Source of the DNA: Cristatella mucedo
Lineage: Eukaryota; Bryozoa; Phylactolaemata; Cristatellidae
Reading direction: 5' to 3'
NCBI GenBank assembly: GCA_009760855.2
Contig: WPIO01000010.1
Location: 2,677,501 to 2,741,500, forward strand
Length of the DNA stretch: 64,000 nucleotides
The notes beneath the pieces were generated by a model. That model was not told where the DNA came from. It saw only the letters and a program-made list of their open reading frames with translations, and made no database searches. A program made the translations under genes and the position numbers. Numbering within the stretch: position 1 is the first letter of the stretch; each line of letters begins with the position of its first letter. Shown here in pieces: positions 1-12,864 of this stretch.

Positions 1-92
1 CAGCAAGATGAACACGATGAACAAGAGAAAGAGAGAGCCCGGCATCGATGCCAACAATGCGGCTGGCAGGTGCGCACAAGCTGAGAGGCGGC

Positions 93-116
93 AGCAGCAG
101 CAGCAGCAGCAGCAGA
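93..116 (+). repeat. (CAG)n run
   Basis: Eight CAG units. Similar short runs occur at about 12531-12557, 18866-18880 and 18911-18938, all outside recognised exons. Confidence 0.9.
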
Positions 117-619
117 GAGTGCTTACCGACGTCGGGACTACTGTGCAGGAATCGCTGCTTTTCACAACTGGCACCGCAGCCGGCCTATGCAATGAATCGT
201 GCACAACTCACATAGAATCTCTCGGGGGACAACAATAGGTGGCACGTTCGTACGAAATGAAAAACGACAACGTGGCATGCAAGTACCAAAACCTGCAGAT
301 GCCAAGCGGATAGCCAGAGCCCAGTACGAAAATGCAGGCCACAGCCACACAGCGCATGCAGGAGGCAGCATCCACAGGCATGCTTCTGCCGTGGCAGATT
401 CGGGCTGCGGCCAGCCTGGAGCTGACAGACGACGACGACGACAGGGCAGCAGGAGGGGTGGCACATACCGGGCATGGCCGCACGTCACCTTTAGACACCG
501 TCTGCCGGAGGAGCTGTGCAAAGTTGCCACAGCTCTTTCTAGCTGCGTACTGGGAGGTCGCCTCTGTACTGCAACGATAGGGCTGCCACTCAAACTACTG
601 TAAAAGCAAAGGCTAGCCA

Positions 620-780
620 ACTTAGCGGCCTCGTGTATATAGCGGCAGAAAAGCCTTTGCGGCTACCATTTCCGGCTACAACCCGGGTTGCAGTAGGAAA
701 CCAAGGATTGTCTGCGGCAGGATTCAAACCAAAGGCCTAGGTAGTAAAGAGCAAGCAACTAACTTATGCCTAGGCCGAGA
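620..780 (-). mobile_element. tRNA-derived SINE, main family (diverged)
   Basis: It has TTAGCGGCCTCGTGTATATA, GCGGCAGGATTCAAACC and CCTAGGTAGTAAAGAGCAAG, with the family order kept. Confidence 0.75.
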
Positions 781-1304
781 CTCGGTGGTGATGCATATGA
801 GGAGTAGCTCAGCACATGAAGAAGAATGACTATCAGCAAGACAAGACAAAAAAGAAGCGTAGATGGAACCAAATCAGGCAGGCTCTCGCTTGCCATGTGG
901 CAGCAGACGATCAGCAAGCATTACTAATGTTTAAAACAATGAATAAATATATAAAGAGCCAGCTTAAGTTTTGACATTTTAGCCAAGACGTTAAAAACGG
1001 CCGTTGTATGCAGTTTACACGTGAGGATTGAGATGGTAAGATTAGCAATAAGAAAAACCATCTAGTGCCAGAGTGAGTGCATCCACAATCCACCCCACCC
1101 GTAAAGCTAGGGATTGGCATGCTGCTGAAAAACTTAATACATTAAGCTAATTTTGCAGCTGCACGCCGACCCCGTGCATTACAAGGGGCAGATCGTACAT
1201 TCGAGAGGCATGTAAATAATTACTTACTCGATTATATGCAATGCTATACTTAAAAAAATGTCCTGCTTTAGCAAAATCTTTCCTGTGAGTCCTTGTCTCA
1301 CTAA

Positions 1305-2000
1305 CAGTATTTGTGACATCCCGCCTAGACTTATATAACTCACTGCCTGCTGGTCTACCGGCCTGTGCAATCAGGAACTTAACACAATTCTGCAGCCAGG
1401 CTTGCCTGTTGTGAGCGACACAGTTGCCACATCATATCATTTCTAGCCAACCTGCACTGGTTCTCAGTCAAGCAGCACATCAACTACAGGGTTCTGTCAC
1501 TCACTTTTAGGTCCCGTCATTCTCTGGCTCCAGCCTACCTATCAGAACTACTCCCCTGCCAGGCCAGGCATCGTACCATGCGTTTTTCTAAAGCAAATCG
1601 TTTAGCTACACCTCGTACGAACCTTAAATCCTTTGGATACTGTGCCTTTAGTTGTGTGTAGTTTCAAGTTTTATGATCTAAAGCCTGAAACTGACTTACG
1701 GCATGACATCCCCGACTTGACAACCTTTAAAAAGAAGCTGCAGCTGTTTATCACAGCATTGAGTGAGTCCTCGTGATTCGTCCTTTGTGTGCTTATGCGC
1801 GCTGTGATTGCATGACTTGTATGCTAATGCTAACACTGTGCATGCTGCCAGTAACCATATTTACATGTTGACCCTGTGCATGTCCCCTCTAACCATACTA
1901 AGCTTATCGACATTGTGCATGTTACTACTAAGCAATTGATCATGCTTCCTTTGCAGCATATATAAAGTGCCTAGAAATAGTTAAGTTCTCGAAGAGTGTT
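1305..2000 (+). mobile_element. Degenerate LINE 3' end, same family
   Basis: The DNA follows the 39.2-39.9 kb copy (GACATCCCGCCTAGACTTAT, ACCTTAAATCCTTTGGA and the tail AAAGTGCCTAGAAATAGTTAA) but is full of stops and indels. Confidence 0.85.
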
Positions 2001-2469
2001 ATGTAAACTTATTGTCATTCTTATTACTAAACATAAAAACCTAAGAAAGTATACGACACTAGACCTAACAATAGAAGCTAAAACTAACAGCCTGAGCTCT
2101 AGACAGACAAGGCTGACCAATTATACAAAGGCAGCTGAATTATCTTGCAAGCCAGCGTGCCTCTATGCAAAGTGGCAGTAAAGACTTCACAGCAAAAGGC
2201 AGCACATATCAACCCAATTTTGGGGGAGGGGGTCGATGGCAACTAATCTTCACACCCGGCAGAAGATTAAAATGTGCAATTACATTGTACTGCTGGGATA
2301 ACAACAAGTAGCCTAGATGAGTAAGTACATCAGGCACAATTAAGCAGATCTGTTTTTGGTTACAAGTGTGACCGAATCTCTTTTTGGGAATAATATATAT
2401 GCTGAAAAGAATGCATGTTAATTGGCTAGTGATCACAAGCACAATTTCAGCACACCTGAGAACACAAAT

Positions 2470-2960
2470 GACAATTCATATGAACTTAATAAATTCTGCG
2501 AGGAACAGGTGAGCTCGTAGCTTCTTTTTAAATGTCGTCAAGTCAGGAGCTGTTGCGACGTCAGTCGGCAATAAGTTCCAGGCTTTGGAAGCACAGGCAG
2601 CATAAAGAAGGCGTGGTCTCCAAGGGATATAAAGTTGTTTCGAGGCACAGCTCAACGATTTCAGCCAGAAGAGCAGTTAGTGGGACACAAAGCCTTATTA
2701 GAAAGTAGTTCCAATAGGTAGGCAAGAGAATGATGGGACCTAAAAGTAAGTGAGAGAACCTTGAATATGCTGCTTGATAGGGCAGCCATGCAGGTCGGTG
2801 AGAGGTGGTCTAATATGGCAGTTTCGACGTTAATGACACACAAGTCGAGCCGCAGAGCTTTGCAATAACTCTAAGCAGTTTATTGCACAGGCCGGAAGAC
2901 CTGCCAGTCGAGAGTTACAGCTCAAACATCTACAGTAAGGTTGATTCAGATGTATGTCTG
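2470..2960 (-). mobile_element. Degenerate LINE 3' end, reverse orientation
   Basis: The reverse complement carries the CTCACTTTTAGGTCCCATCA and TTTAAAAAGAAGC landmarks of the LINE C-terminus. No intact frame remains. Confidence 0.8.
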
Positions 2961-2964
2961 TTTC

Positions 2965-4980
2965 CAGTTGCAGGATCAATTCGCACTCCCATTTTCTTGA
3001 GTCTATTTACAGCAGACAAATAGGCAGGTGTTGAGCAGAAAACATCGAAAGGAAAAGAAGCAACAAAAACCTGATCAGCTTTCTTCTATTATTTTGTTAA
3101 CAGTGCTAAGCCATTCGACAGCTAAGTGAATTTGCCAACATATGCTGCAATAGCCAGAAGCTTAGGCATGACCATACTTGTTGCATGGCTGTAAAACCTG
3201 TGGTCATTCATTCTTACAGCTTTTCAGAATACCTATCCTTGTACAACTAATGAAGCACCATACTAGGAGAGTGCGGCTAGCATAGCAGCCACAGCAGCAC
3301 GGTAGTGCAAGTCAGGCCACTGACAAGAGCGAAACAGAAATGGACCATGCAATGTCAGCTAGGCTGCACTTCTTTGATCGTGTCGGTCATAATCATTTGA
3401 CCACGATGCACATACCACCCACTACGATGGGGAGATAGCGGTACACAATAATACAAGACCGGTGCGCATTATAGACTGTCAATGGACTATTGATGCAATG
3501 CAATGCCTGCAAATAAGCTCATCATGTAAACTAATACAGCTGCCGATGAGGCTGATCTGCTGCTGGGCTGCTAGTTCCCTTATCAGCATTGATGAATGCA
3601 AAGAATCCTACAGCATAAGCAAGCAATTCTCAGAATATATTTATTGGAAATGAATCATCCGTTCTTAGACGGTGTTCTTGACCTGCTGGGTACAATGTCA
3701 CAGTACTCTTGCATCTTCATCTTTTCTTTTATATATAAATAAGCACACACACACACACACTCACATAAGTGGTGACAAACACCGGCAATTTCTTGTAAAT
3801 TTTAGAAAAATGAAGGTATACAACTCCCCCAAAACATGCAAATAGCAATGAAAAACTACTCTCAAACTAAAACCACAGTAAACATGCAACCTTCACAACG
3901 AGAAAAACACCAAATAAATGGTGCTGATTCGCCTAAATAATTAACTAAAGCCTGTTTTCAGATATCAAAGAGGCATGGGATAATCTGTATCAGCGGTTGC
4001 ACGTATGTACAAAATGTATAGAATGAACCATGTAGCATCAGTCTGGGCTGGGTTTTGAGGCACCACTTTCTGTACGAAAGTTCAACACATTGCATGCAAA
4101 TTCGAGCACTGTTGATCCAACGTTGGAGTATAAAAGGCCAATTTTTAAGAATTGGCTGTTAAAAACTGAAGAGCATTGTCACTTTCTTCCTATTTTTCAC
4201 ATTCGTCATATATGGGAGGAATGGGGAACACTTCTAGGATGCCCGTCTTGAGCTTCATCCAAAAGTAGGCACAACAAGCTAACTCTCAATGTAAATAGCA
4301 CAGGCACATCTATGCAACGACATGGTTGGAAAAGTTAGATGGTTAATCAAGACAGGACTGCTAACGATATAGATGACGGAATGTATTTGTTGTCTGGTTC
4401 ATATACCGCAAGCAACTGCACCCAGCCTTGGCTGTAAGTTGAGCTATCTCCCATAGTAGAAGTGGTGCAGGCAGACTTTTTAAAGTTTACAATCCTTATA
4501 TGGCAATCGTTACTATATTGGACATTCGAAGAAAGCAACACAAATACTAACACGGTGTGAAAGTTGTCTTCAGTTCGTTTAAACAAATTTTGAAACAGCA
4601 CTGTATGTGTCAATACTGGAATCTAGACAGCATTCTTATATCGGTGACATGCAACACTTAAAGTCGCACAAAGATGCACAATTTCTGCTGGATGGTGAAC
4701 AGCATCAGCCTTTAAACTCAGGCCACATGATTCTATGCATGCACAGTGGAATAAATGTTTCTCATTCTCCACAGACCTTTGCACACACATGGCATTCACT
4801 GATCCAAAGTATCCCTGCTCCTTCAACAATGCCTCAAAACAGACTTTACTGCATTTTTTCAGAATTACAGCAACGTAAATTTCTGGTTCACTTTTTTTTT
4901 TACTTTGAAAAGCAGTTATCCATGAATTTGAATACCAATGTTTTTCAAAATTCTGCAGATAATACCGCTAAACAGGTGCC
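2965..4980. other. No gene recognised
   Basis: AT-rich sequence with a short CA repeat at about 3745-3762 and no coding signature. It may be intron or flank of the USP gene. Confidence 0.5.
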
Positions 4981-4984
4981 ATCC

Positions 4985-6450
4985 AAAGTTTAAGTGCATG
5001 CCAGAAAAAGAAAAACTCTGACGATGAAGTCCTCTCACCGATGGGACTGCCAAGATACCGTACACCATGATGGTCCCTGTGGCAACTCAAAGTATATCCC
5101 ATCACATTCAGGAGCCGAACAAGTAAATTACACTAGAAAATATCTTCCTGAAGTGAGAAAATACATTCACAAATGATGCTTAATCGATGTTTGCCAAACT
5201 TGATACAAATGACTTATGTATCGATGGCTAAATGACTTTTGTCTGCACGGTGGTATTTAAGACAGAGCTGGTTTAGTGTGGTCCCTTTGCCGTCAGATTA
5301 GCATATGGTAGAGTAGCTAACAAGCGCTGAGAGATCGGCAAATCGAGGGATATTTCTATTCATGAAAGGGCAAATTTGAGGGCTGCTTTTAGCAGGATAC
5401 AACAAGATATGCCCAGCAAAAAGTGCTAATGATTTCGAGGCACTACGTATGCTACACTATTTCGAAGTAGTTGCAACTTGTACCAAGGAGCCGAAGCCGA
5501 GGAAGCAGAGTGGTCATCCTACGATGACAAGCGATCCCAATGACGGCCATTAAAACACAAGCCTTAAAGAGCAGGTTTACTCATGTGAAAAGCATTACTG
5601 CTACACTCTACCCACGTTGTTGCTAGCCCAGCAAGGTTCAGACTCCCTGATTGCCCATCGTAAACCTTTGCGGCCTAAAAAGAGCTATAATTCAGCCACT
5701 TGCATGCAATTAATTGTGCTTGGACCACACTCGCAGAGCCTTCCATTACTGGCAAAGAGTCGCCTATATTAATGAATCGAAGTTGACCCTTTTCAATAAT
5801 GATAGGAGAGGGCATGTGAAGACACAAACCAATGAAGCGTACCAGATTACTAAGTTCGGCGGCAGGGCAGTGATGCTATGGCATTGTTGTGCAACAGCTG
5901 GTACTAGAGCTCTCTACCATGTGAAAGGCATTAAGAAGCTGTAGACTCAGACGCCGTGAAGCATGTCGGTATTCTACGTGCGATGACCCTGAGAGGAATA
6001 TAATTTATGACCATCAAAAGCAAACCACAGTCGGTGAGCAAACTTTTCGGTATAAAGGTTCCGATCGCGGGTATCATCCACTAACTGTATTGACAAAGCC
6101 AACCATGAGCCTTGATCTGAATTCTATCGAAAACCTTCGGGATGCTTTGGAGCAAAGCACGAGCTCGTCAACTACCTATATCACCCCAAGGGTAACTTAT
6201 TTGAGGCTCAGAGTCAATGCTTGCAAGAAATTGTTCCCGAATTTTGCAGGATAATCGTAGGTTCCACGCCAACATGCGTACAGAACGTTATTGGCAATCA
6301 TGGCGGGGCCACTTCCTACGAACAAAAGTTCTTTAATGATTAAATACCAAAGCTGAACATATTTATCTATCTCCACGGCCTTATTCGCCTACAAAATAAC
6401 TCGCCCTGAGGGGAGTACAAGATGAATTACCACAGAGAGTAGTGAACCTT
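4985..6450 (+). mobile_element. Degenerate Tc1/mariner transposon, copy 1
   Basis: 5480-6330 reads as a Tc1 transposase with stops: an N-terminal SGHPTMTSDPND-like part, INESKLTLFNNDRRGH with FGGRAVMLWHCC (5714-5944), and LNSIENLRDALEQS near 6120. These match the DES.F.LF, GGGSVMVWGC and LNPIENLWD motifs. No intact frame remains and terminal repeats were not pinned down; the ends given are approximate. Confidence 0.85.
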
Positions 6451-6454
6451 CCGA

Positions 6455-9400
6455 TAAGTATGGCCAGTCACTTTAGCTTACGACGGCATCTGTGTGTGTG
6501 CACATATGCACTCAAGAGCACGAGCACGCGCACACACATACATACAGTGCTTGCCCGATAAATCCATGCACCCTGGGAATCAATGCACATCTGAAACGTT
6601 GCAGAGCTTCATAAAATCGTGGCCAAAAAAATTACCACATGGTAGAATTAATGCGAAGAATCAATAAATGCTGCAAATTGTGCATGCTGCCACTTTGATA
6701 GGCACTCTTATTAGGTGCGATAAAAAGGCGCAAAATTAATTTGTCTGGCAGTTTAAGGTGAGTTTGGAAACAGTTGAGGCTTTCAAAGGATAGCTTTTGA
6801 TAGTGCACTAGAACTGGCAAAGTAAAGATTTTCGGATGTGCTAGCTATCCCCCTCTAGAAAAATTCATCTGATCGACTGAGTCTGGCACTAGTTTGGGCA
6901 TTTTCAAGGTTTGAGATATATGGTTTTTTGCATGTGCAGACGTTAGGCCAGACCCGGTTCCAGACTATGCAAGAAATAGATAGGATAATTACAGCTGGAA
7001 ACCAGCCAGCAATGTTAAAAGAGCTGCAGGGCCTGGAAACTGATAGGGCCATGCCATCTGTCCTTATTCAATTAAAGTTCTTGTAAGTTTCGCCACACAT
7101 GTAGCAGCCATTCAGACCTCATTAGATATTCGCTAAACGACTACACTAAAAATAAAAATTCATTGGAAATATTGGCCCAAACACACTGAGACACCAAAAC
7201 CTGAGTAATCTATATGGATTACTAAATTTTCATGTACAAGTTATTAGAAACTAGTTTAATTGAGGAAATGTATTCGAAGAAGTAAGAGAGAGTCAAGACC
7301 ACGGAAATAATTTCAAAGAATTGTTTAATTCCTTGTCAATCAGAAAACGCTGTTGGATGGTTTTCCTTTACATCGCATCATCGATTTCTAGCATCTCTTT
7401 GAACAATGTCAAGCCAATGATTGTGCATACTCAAAATAGCATACTTGGAACTCTTTTCATGATTGATTAAAAAAATGCAAGAGACTACTCAAGAGACTCT
7501 ACTAATTTGGCCACTCTACCAAGCCAATTTGTTTTCTTGCCATTCCTCATGTTATTATCAAATTACCACCACTGACTCCAGAACATAGTGACAGGATCTA
7601 CGCCTGGCATGGGGCAAGCTATCTCTACCTATATCGCATACAGCATAAAAAACATGCTGTATGTCAGCACTTCTTCTTTAAAAGTTGTGACATTGAAATT
7701 GCTCAACCCAAAGCCATACCTGTAATAAATTCAAGATGGCTGCTCGAAGCTGTGAGCATATTACCGATGCTCTGCACAGTGTGTCCAGTGGTGGTGAAGA
7801 AAAGGAAAAAGTGCAGTTTAACAAAAGATTGTTAATGTGCAATACGAGCAAGTTCTTCCTACTAAAATATAGACTCTACATACAGCTGTTGAATATTAAT
7901 GTGCACAGTGAGAAATACCATCAGGGTCGACATCTAGCAAGCAGCAGGCAAGAAACTATACGAATATACTTGTCCAGAAGTATACACGCACAAATACAGA
8001 CATGCAGATGCATGCACATACGCGCAGGCACTCATACACACGTGCTTGCGCACATATACATGCACACACATGTGCATACACATGCTTGCACAGGTTCACA
8101 TGCACGAGCATAGGTCATACATGAAAAAGAATACAGCTAAAAAAATTACCAAGCGTTGACACGGAATCAGCAGACAAAATCTACTCACACCAGAGCTGTG
8201 GTTGAAACATAATACACCATTTCGTCATAGGAAAATGGTTCAGACGCAGCTCCACATGAGAGGCAATTCACCTTTAAGATTGAAAAGCAATATCAAATAA
8301 GTCAGTGCATAATAACTAATGTATAGCCTAGAGGCAGTTGATTTTGATATCGGAAAGCAATAGGGGAGAATAAACTGAAAGATTACTCATGCATAGAGCT
8401 GCTAATGATCCACTTAGTAAGCCACCTACATCTGGGCAATGACTACCAATCAAACCCATTCAGGACAATTAGATCCAGGCTGACCGCAAGCAAACACATT
8501 TAAAACACGATTAGATCAAAGCTCACCACTCAAGCACTCCGGCAAACAAAGTTTTCAAAATACAAGTCCTAATAACTGACTCGGGTCGGCTATGGCTGAT
8601 AGATGGCAGATAGACATCATTGCCACCCGGCCTCACATTAGCCACTATTGCAGCACATGGCAGAAACCTAAATCAGCATGTGATCTACGGGTATCGGATG
8701 CTGAAGCCTACTTAGAGACGTTTGGCATCCCGTGCTCGAGCAATGCTCCAAGCACATCATTCACAAACTGCAGCCGCGAGTGAGAGCACTGACCGAAGGG
8801 TTTCGGCAATCTAACTACTCATCATCATGCCGCTGCCAGCTTCCTGCTGAAAATTTCTAGCTCAGCACTTAGCACTGATAGCGCTTCCTGATACCTACAG
8901 CTGTCACGAATTAGCAGTAGGTCAAGCCCTCGCTTTAAAAAGATTACAGCAGCCAAAGCTGTGCACTAAAGGAGTCGTTCATTAAGATTGGCAGCACATC
9001 GGTTGAAGCAGAAAGTTGGCAGCGCAGGTCAACTCATTACACTGACAATTCATTTGCACAAAGCTGCTCTCTCCCTCTCCTCTGTTAATTAGCAGATCGA
9101 AGAAATGACCCCTGCAGGATGCAACACTGCTTCAGGACACCGGCAGGTCGGCTCCGACCACTCCGAGCAGCGCACGTGCTCAGCGATGCAAAGCGCCGGC
9201 AAAGCATCCAAGAGCCAGCTGCTTTGGATGCTTTGGCTGCTGGCGATACATCTGACCCACCTCCAATCTCTGGCACCGGCATGAAGGCAAGCACATAGAC
9301 TGCAGGGGGGGGGTACGGAGCTCTAAGGGGAGGGGGCAGAAGCAGCCCAAGAAAGCAGCCTTGTTAGAAAGCCTGCCGGAGGCAGACAGAGTATTAATCA

Positions 9401-9835
9401 AATCAACCAATGAGTATTGATCAACCAGAGCCGAGGGTGAAGGATGATTGAACTAGGGCTGCCCTGAATAGTTGATTTTCTATCTATTCCCTATTCGGCC
9501 GAATGCGAATGGTGTAACAGACTTGACGGATAACAGTCAAATTTAAAATGTAGCAAAAGTTGCAGTTCGTTGAATTTAGCACATAAATGGAAATGAAACA
9601 CTTAACTGCCTGTAACTTTTTAAAGAAGTGACTTCATGAAAGAGCTACTTCAGTCCACTTGCTGCAAATGCCAAATATGAATAACCGGGTGTCAGGTTAC
9701 CACTATTCGTTTATGGTGTGACTGCCACTATTCGGCCAAATACCAAATAACGACTGGGCCCACTATTCGGCTCTGAGGCGAGTATGAAGCAAACGTTCGG
9801 TAAAAAGCCTTAGATCGAACATTCCCAGCACTCAC
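6455..9835. other. No gene recognised
   Basis: AT-rich, low-coding sequence with the CA-rich repeat near 8 kb and a poly-G run at about 9305. Missing USP exons could be here but were not found. Confidence 0.5.
7980..8112 (+). repeat. CA-rich simple repeat
   Basis: Irregular ACACAT, CATGCA and CACATATACA units. Confidence 0.8.
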
Positions 9836-9839
9836 CTTA

Positions 9840-10185
9840 CCACAAGGTGGTGGGTAAGGAGATATCCAGGCTCACCGAGTATTTGCAGGGCCAAGCCACG
9901 GACGATGGGGAGGCTGAGGGGAATATCAGGGTTTGCGAGCAGCAGGTGATGCACACAGTGGATCCTTGCTGCATGCGATCAGACGATTTGAGGCAGAGCA
10001 AGCGTCGCCAAGTGGCAGTTGGGCTCACGAGGCTCTGGATGTTGATGTATACACGAACATCCTCAGTTCACTGGCTAAAGTCAAAGCAAACCGAGAGAAA
10101 TCAATAGCCCTCGGGCCGGACCAGGCACGAGGAATGTCTGGCAGGGTCTCAAGGAATGTCAGGCAGGGTCTCGGTAGAGTCGGTT
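9840..10185 (+). other. Coding-like segment with a frame change, unassigned
   Basis: Two plus-strand frames succeed each other: EISRLTEYLQGQATDDGEA, then SLLHAIRRFEAEQASPSG with VYTNILSSLAKVKANREKSI. Together they read like one protein broken by an indel. No family is recognised. A transposon-encoded remnant is possible. Confidence 0.25.
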
Positions 10186-10744
10186 GAAGCCACAACAGCT
10201 ACCAGCAGAACCTCCATACAACCGGCAGAACCGGCCGGTGCACACGCATGACGTCAGTTCACGCAGCACACTTCCTCAAAAAATACGCAGTTCGGTGGCC
10301 TGCCATCAACCAACGAAGGTCGGCGGAATAAAGACGAAGTAAGGCTGCCGAGGTGATCACGGCAGCGAAGCCTCCAACTGACAGAGAAATCAGATTCATT
10401 CTTTAAGGTAGACAAATTCTTTAGCTGTCTTCGGACAGTAACTGACGACAGGCACTGGAAATTTAGAGCCTCTGTGCAGCAAGATCGCAAACCTGCGCAG
10501 TATCCAGCCTTCTCTGTACGATCGCGAGACATGGGAAAGAGTCATTTGGGCAACGAAGCCGGCACACAGCGAATGATGCAAATAGTTACTCTTCCTTTCA
10601 CCGCCGTTCTCTAGTCTGCTCCCCTCAGGGACCAGCAGGATCGTGAGCAGCAATGGGTATGGATAGTAAACACTGTCGAGTGAACATGGACAGAAAATCC
10701 ACTTGACTGACACAGGGTCATATGTACTGAACAAGTGACGATAA

Positions 10745-10900
10745 ATACATATAAATATATATTCATATTAATTTGTATAGTGCCCTAAGAGAACTTAATC
10801 TCTATTCAGGCGCTTCACATATGCCTCTGGGCTCGAGCCTACGATCTCAGCCAGACCTTGGTCGGGGCGAGCACCTTAACCGCTGGACCAAACCAGTAGC
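10745..10900 (-). mobile_element. tRNA-headed SINE with LINE-derived 3' tail
   Basis: This is a reverse-complement copy of the 58.65-kb element: tail (CCCTAAGAGAACTTAATCTC, CAGGCGCTTCACAT) and then a tRNA-like head with GGCTCGAGCC. Confidence 0.8.
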
Positions 10901-10904
10901 TGAG

Positions 10905-11440
10905 TAGGAGAGCTGCATCTCTATCTAGGCACTTAACATACGCTCCGAAGGAAGCATGCAAATTGGTTTGTGACAGCATACAAACGGACAGCACATATAG
11001 GACAATTCACACGGAACCAGCAAATGCTGTGAGGGACAGGTACATTTTCAGCTTCCTTGCAAATGTCGTCCAAGTCAGAGGAAGTCGTGATGTCAGCCGG
11101 GAGTGAGTTTCAGGCTTTGGGAGTATACAAACTAAAGGCACGGCCTCCAAAGAACCTGAAGTTGGGTCTCAGTACAGCTAAACAGCTTGAGTCAAATGAG
11201 CTGGCTGTACAGTGTACTGAAGACTTACTGGTATGCAGTTCGGACAATTATGCCAGAGAAGGAGAATGAAAGGACCTGAAAGGAAAGTGCATGACAAAAC
11301 CCCTGAGTTGCCGGGGAGCCAGTGCCAGTCGGTAAGATGTGCTGTGGCAATTGAGATGTTCACGGCAGACAAGCCCAGCTTCAAGGTTTTACAGCGACCG
11401 TACATAACAACGTCCAGAGCAGCCAGCAGGCTGTCTGCTA
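10905..11440 (-). mobile_element. Degenerate LINE 3' end, reverse orientation
   Basis: The reverse complement resembles the HWLP and SLTFRS part of the LINE, with a tail remnant near 10910-10940. It is adjacent to a LINE-tailed SINE at 10750-10895. Confidence 0.7.
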
Positions 11441-11559
11441 CGATTTGAAAACACTAAAAGGAGCCAGTGGCTACATCGTGTCTGCGCCGACTTTACGTGC
11501 ACTTACTGAACGAGAGGAGTCATAATGGAAGCTCTGCCACCCAGAATCAACAGCAACAG

Positions 11560-12022
11560 GGGATAGATGGAGAGTGAGAGCTGAGCAGAAGAGGCGGAGC
11601 AAGACGTGAGAAAGAGGAGACTTGAAAGTGAAGGAGCAAAAGCAAGGAAAGAGACAAAAGAACGAGTTAGAGAGAAATGAGAAAGTGAGACAGTAATGGA
11701 GAGAGATGGATGAGAAGATGACCGAGACACGGAGGAGAGTGAGTAAGAAGGGAGAAAGCCAATAGATAGAGACAGAAATAGAGACCAAGAGAGAGGAGAG
11801 AAAATCAAAGGGGAGAAGAAAGAGAAAGAGAGTGTGAGCAAAAGAGAGAGGGAGACACGAGAAGTGGCAAGAGATTGTAGGGACGCAAGAGAAAGAGGCA
11901 AAGAAAGTCACTGAGACAAGCATACAGAGTAACGACGAGAGAAACAGAAGGACAGAAATCAGGGTGACAAAAGACATGGATAGATAGCCAGAGAGAGAGA
12001 CGGGGAGAAGGAGATAGAGATT

Positions 12023-12087
<65 letters not shown>

Positions 12088-12090
12088 GAC
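11560..12090 (+). repeat. Purine-rich tract ending in (GA)n
   Basis: More than 500 bases are almost pure A/G on this strand, grading into perfect GA repeats at about 12025-12085. It creates a long Ser/Leu-rich open frame on the other strand that is not a gene. Confidence 0.9.
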
Positions 12091-12525
12091 AACAGAGATA
12101 GAGAGACATAGGCAAAAAACAGAGCAACTGAGCCAGTGGTAGATTCAACTGCCGACGTTGCAAGGTGCCTGCAGCCAGACAACGTCCGGAGGAAGCACTG
12201 CATAGAAATTGGCGGCATGTTTTTCGCATTCTCCCACAGCATCGTAGCAGCACTGCTCTAGTTTCTGGACATCAATTGGTCACGTCTGAACGCTGCCTGC
12301 TTTACTGCCAGGGGGAACAATTATTCCCTGCCCAAAGAACCATATGCCGAGGCATTCTACTCTGTCCCTCTAGCATTCCAAGCCAGCCAGCCCACGAGCT
12401 GGGTGGCCGAGTGGGCAGCACAAGGAATGATACACAGTCAAACGACAGGAAGCAAGCTTCAGTTTACAGCCATGCATGGTAGCAGTGCACCAAAAAGCTC
12501 GAGCCAGGAGGGGGTTCGCTGGCTG

Positions 12526-12557
<32 letters not shown>

Positions 12558-12750
12558 TGCTGCTTACTCAGCTCGGGCCGAGGCATTCAGGCGCACGAGC
12601 GATCCGGCGGCAGCTGCTGCAGTGGAAGCAGCAGCAAAGGGGCCAGGACCGCAGCAACAATAACTGTCGCTACTACTCTGTAACAAGACAAAGCTTGGGT
12701 CTGGCTGCAGATTGTGTACGTAGCTGGGCAAGTGAGAAACCGGGCCTCAC

Positions 12751-12864
12751 CTTTTCCACAATGGCCATAGTGAACTTTCGATGCGGTATGCAGTGCGCCG
12801 CCCGACAGTCGTCCGCACTCTCGTCGGGTGCAATGTGCGTATGCACTCGCAGTAGAATATTCTC
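12751..12864 (-). CDS. USP54-like: USP53/54-like exon, [10 protein letters not shown] segment
   Basis: This exon has 38 codons after CTGTTTAG and before the donor GTGAGG. It encodes [19 protein letters not shown] and [19 protein letters not shown]. It matches the family segment with LxRIHxHI and CxxxHCIxHxKF that follows AAECF. It is the last exon I can recognise for this gene; the following exon would start in phase 0 at a lower coordinate. Confidence 0.88.

Noticed and set aside
4347-4993. Open frames of 88 and 128 residues on opposite strands
   Set aside because: AT-rich composition, no family motif, and no splice or start evidence.
8720-8800. Minus-strand stretch reading LQFVNDVLGALLEHGMPN as a possible missing USP exon
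   Set aside because: It does not align to any USP53/54 segment, and the splice sites are not convincing.
11471-12253. 260-residue Ser/Leu-rich open frame, minus strand
   Set aside because: It is produced by the purine-rich GA tract and has no other protein signature.
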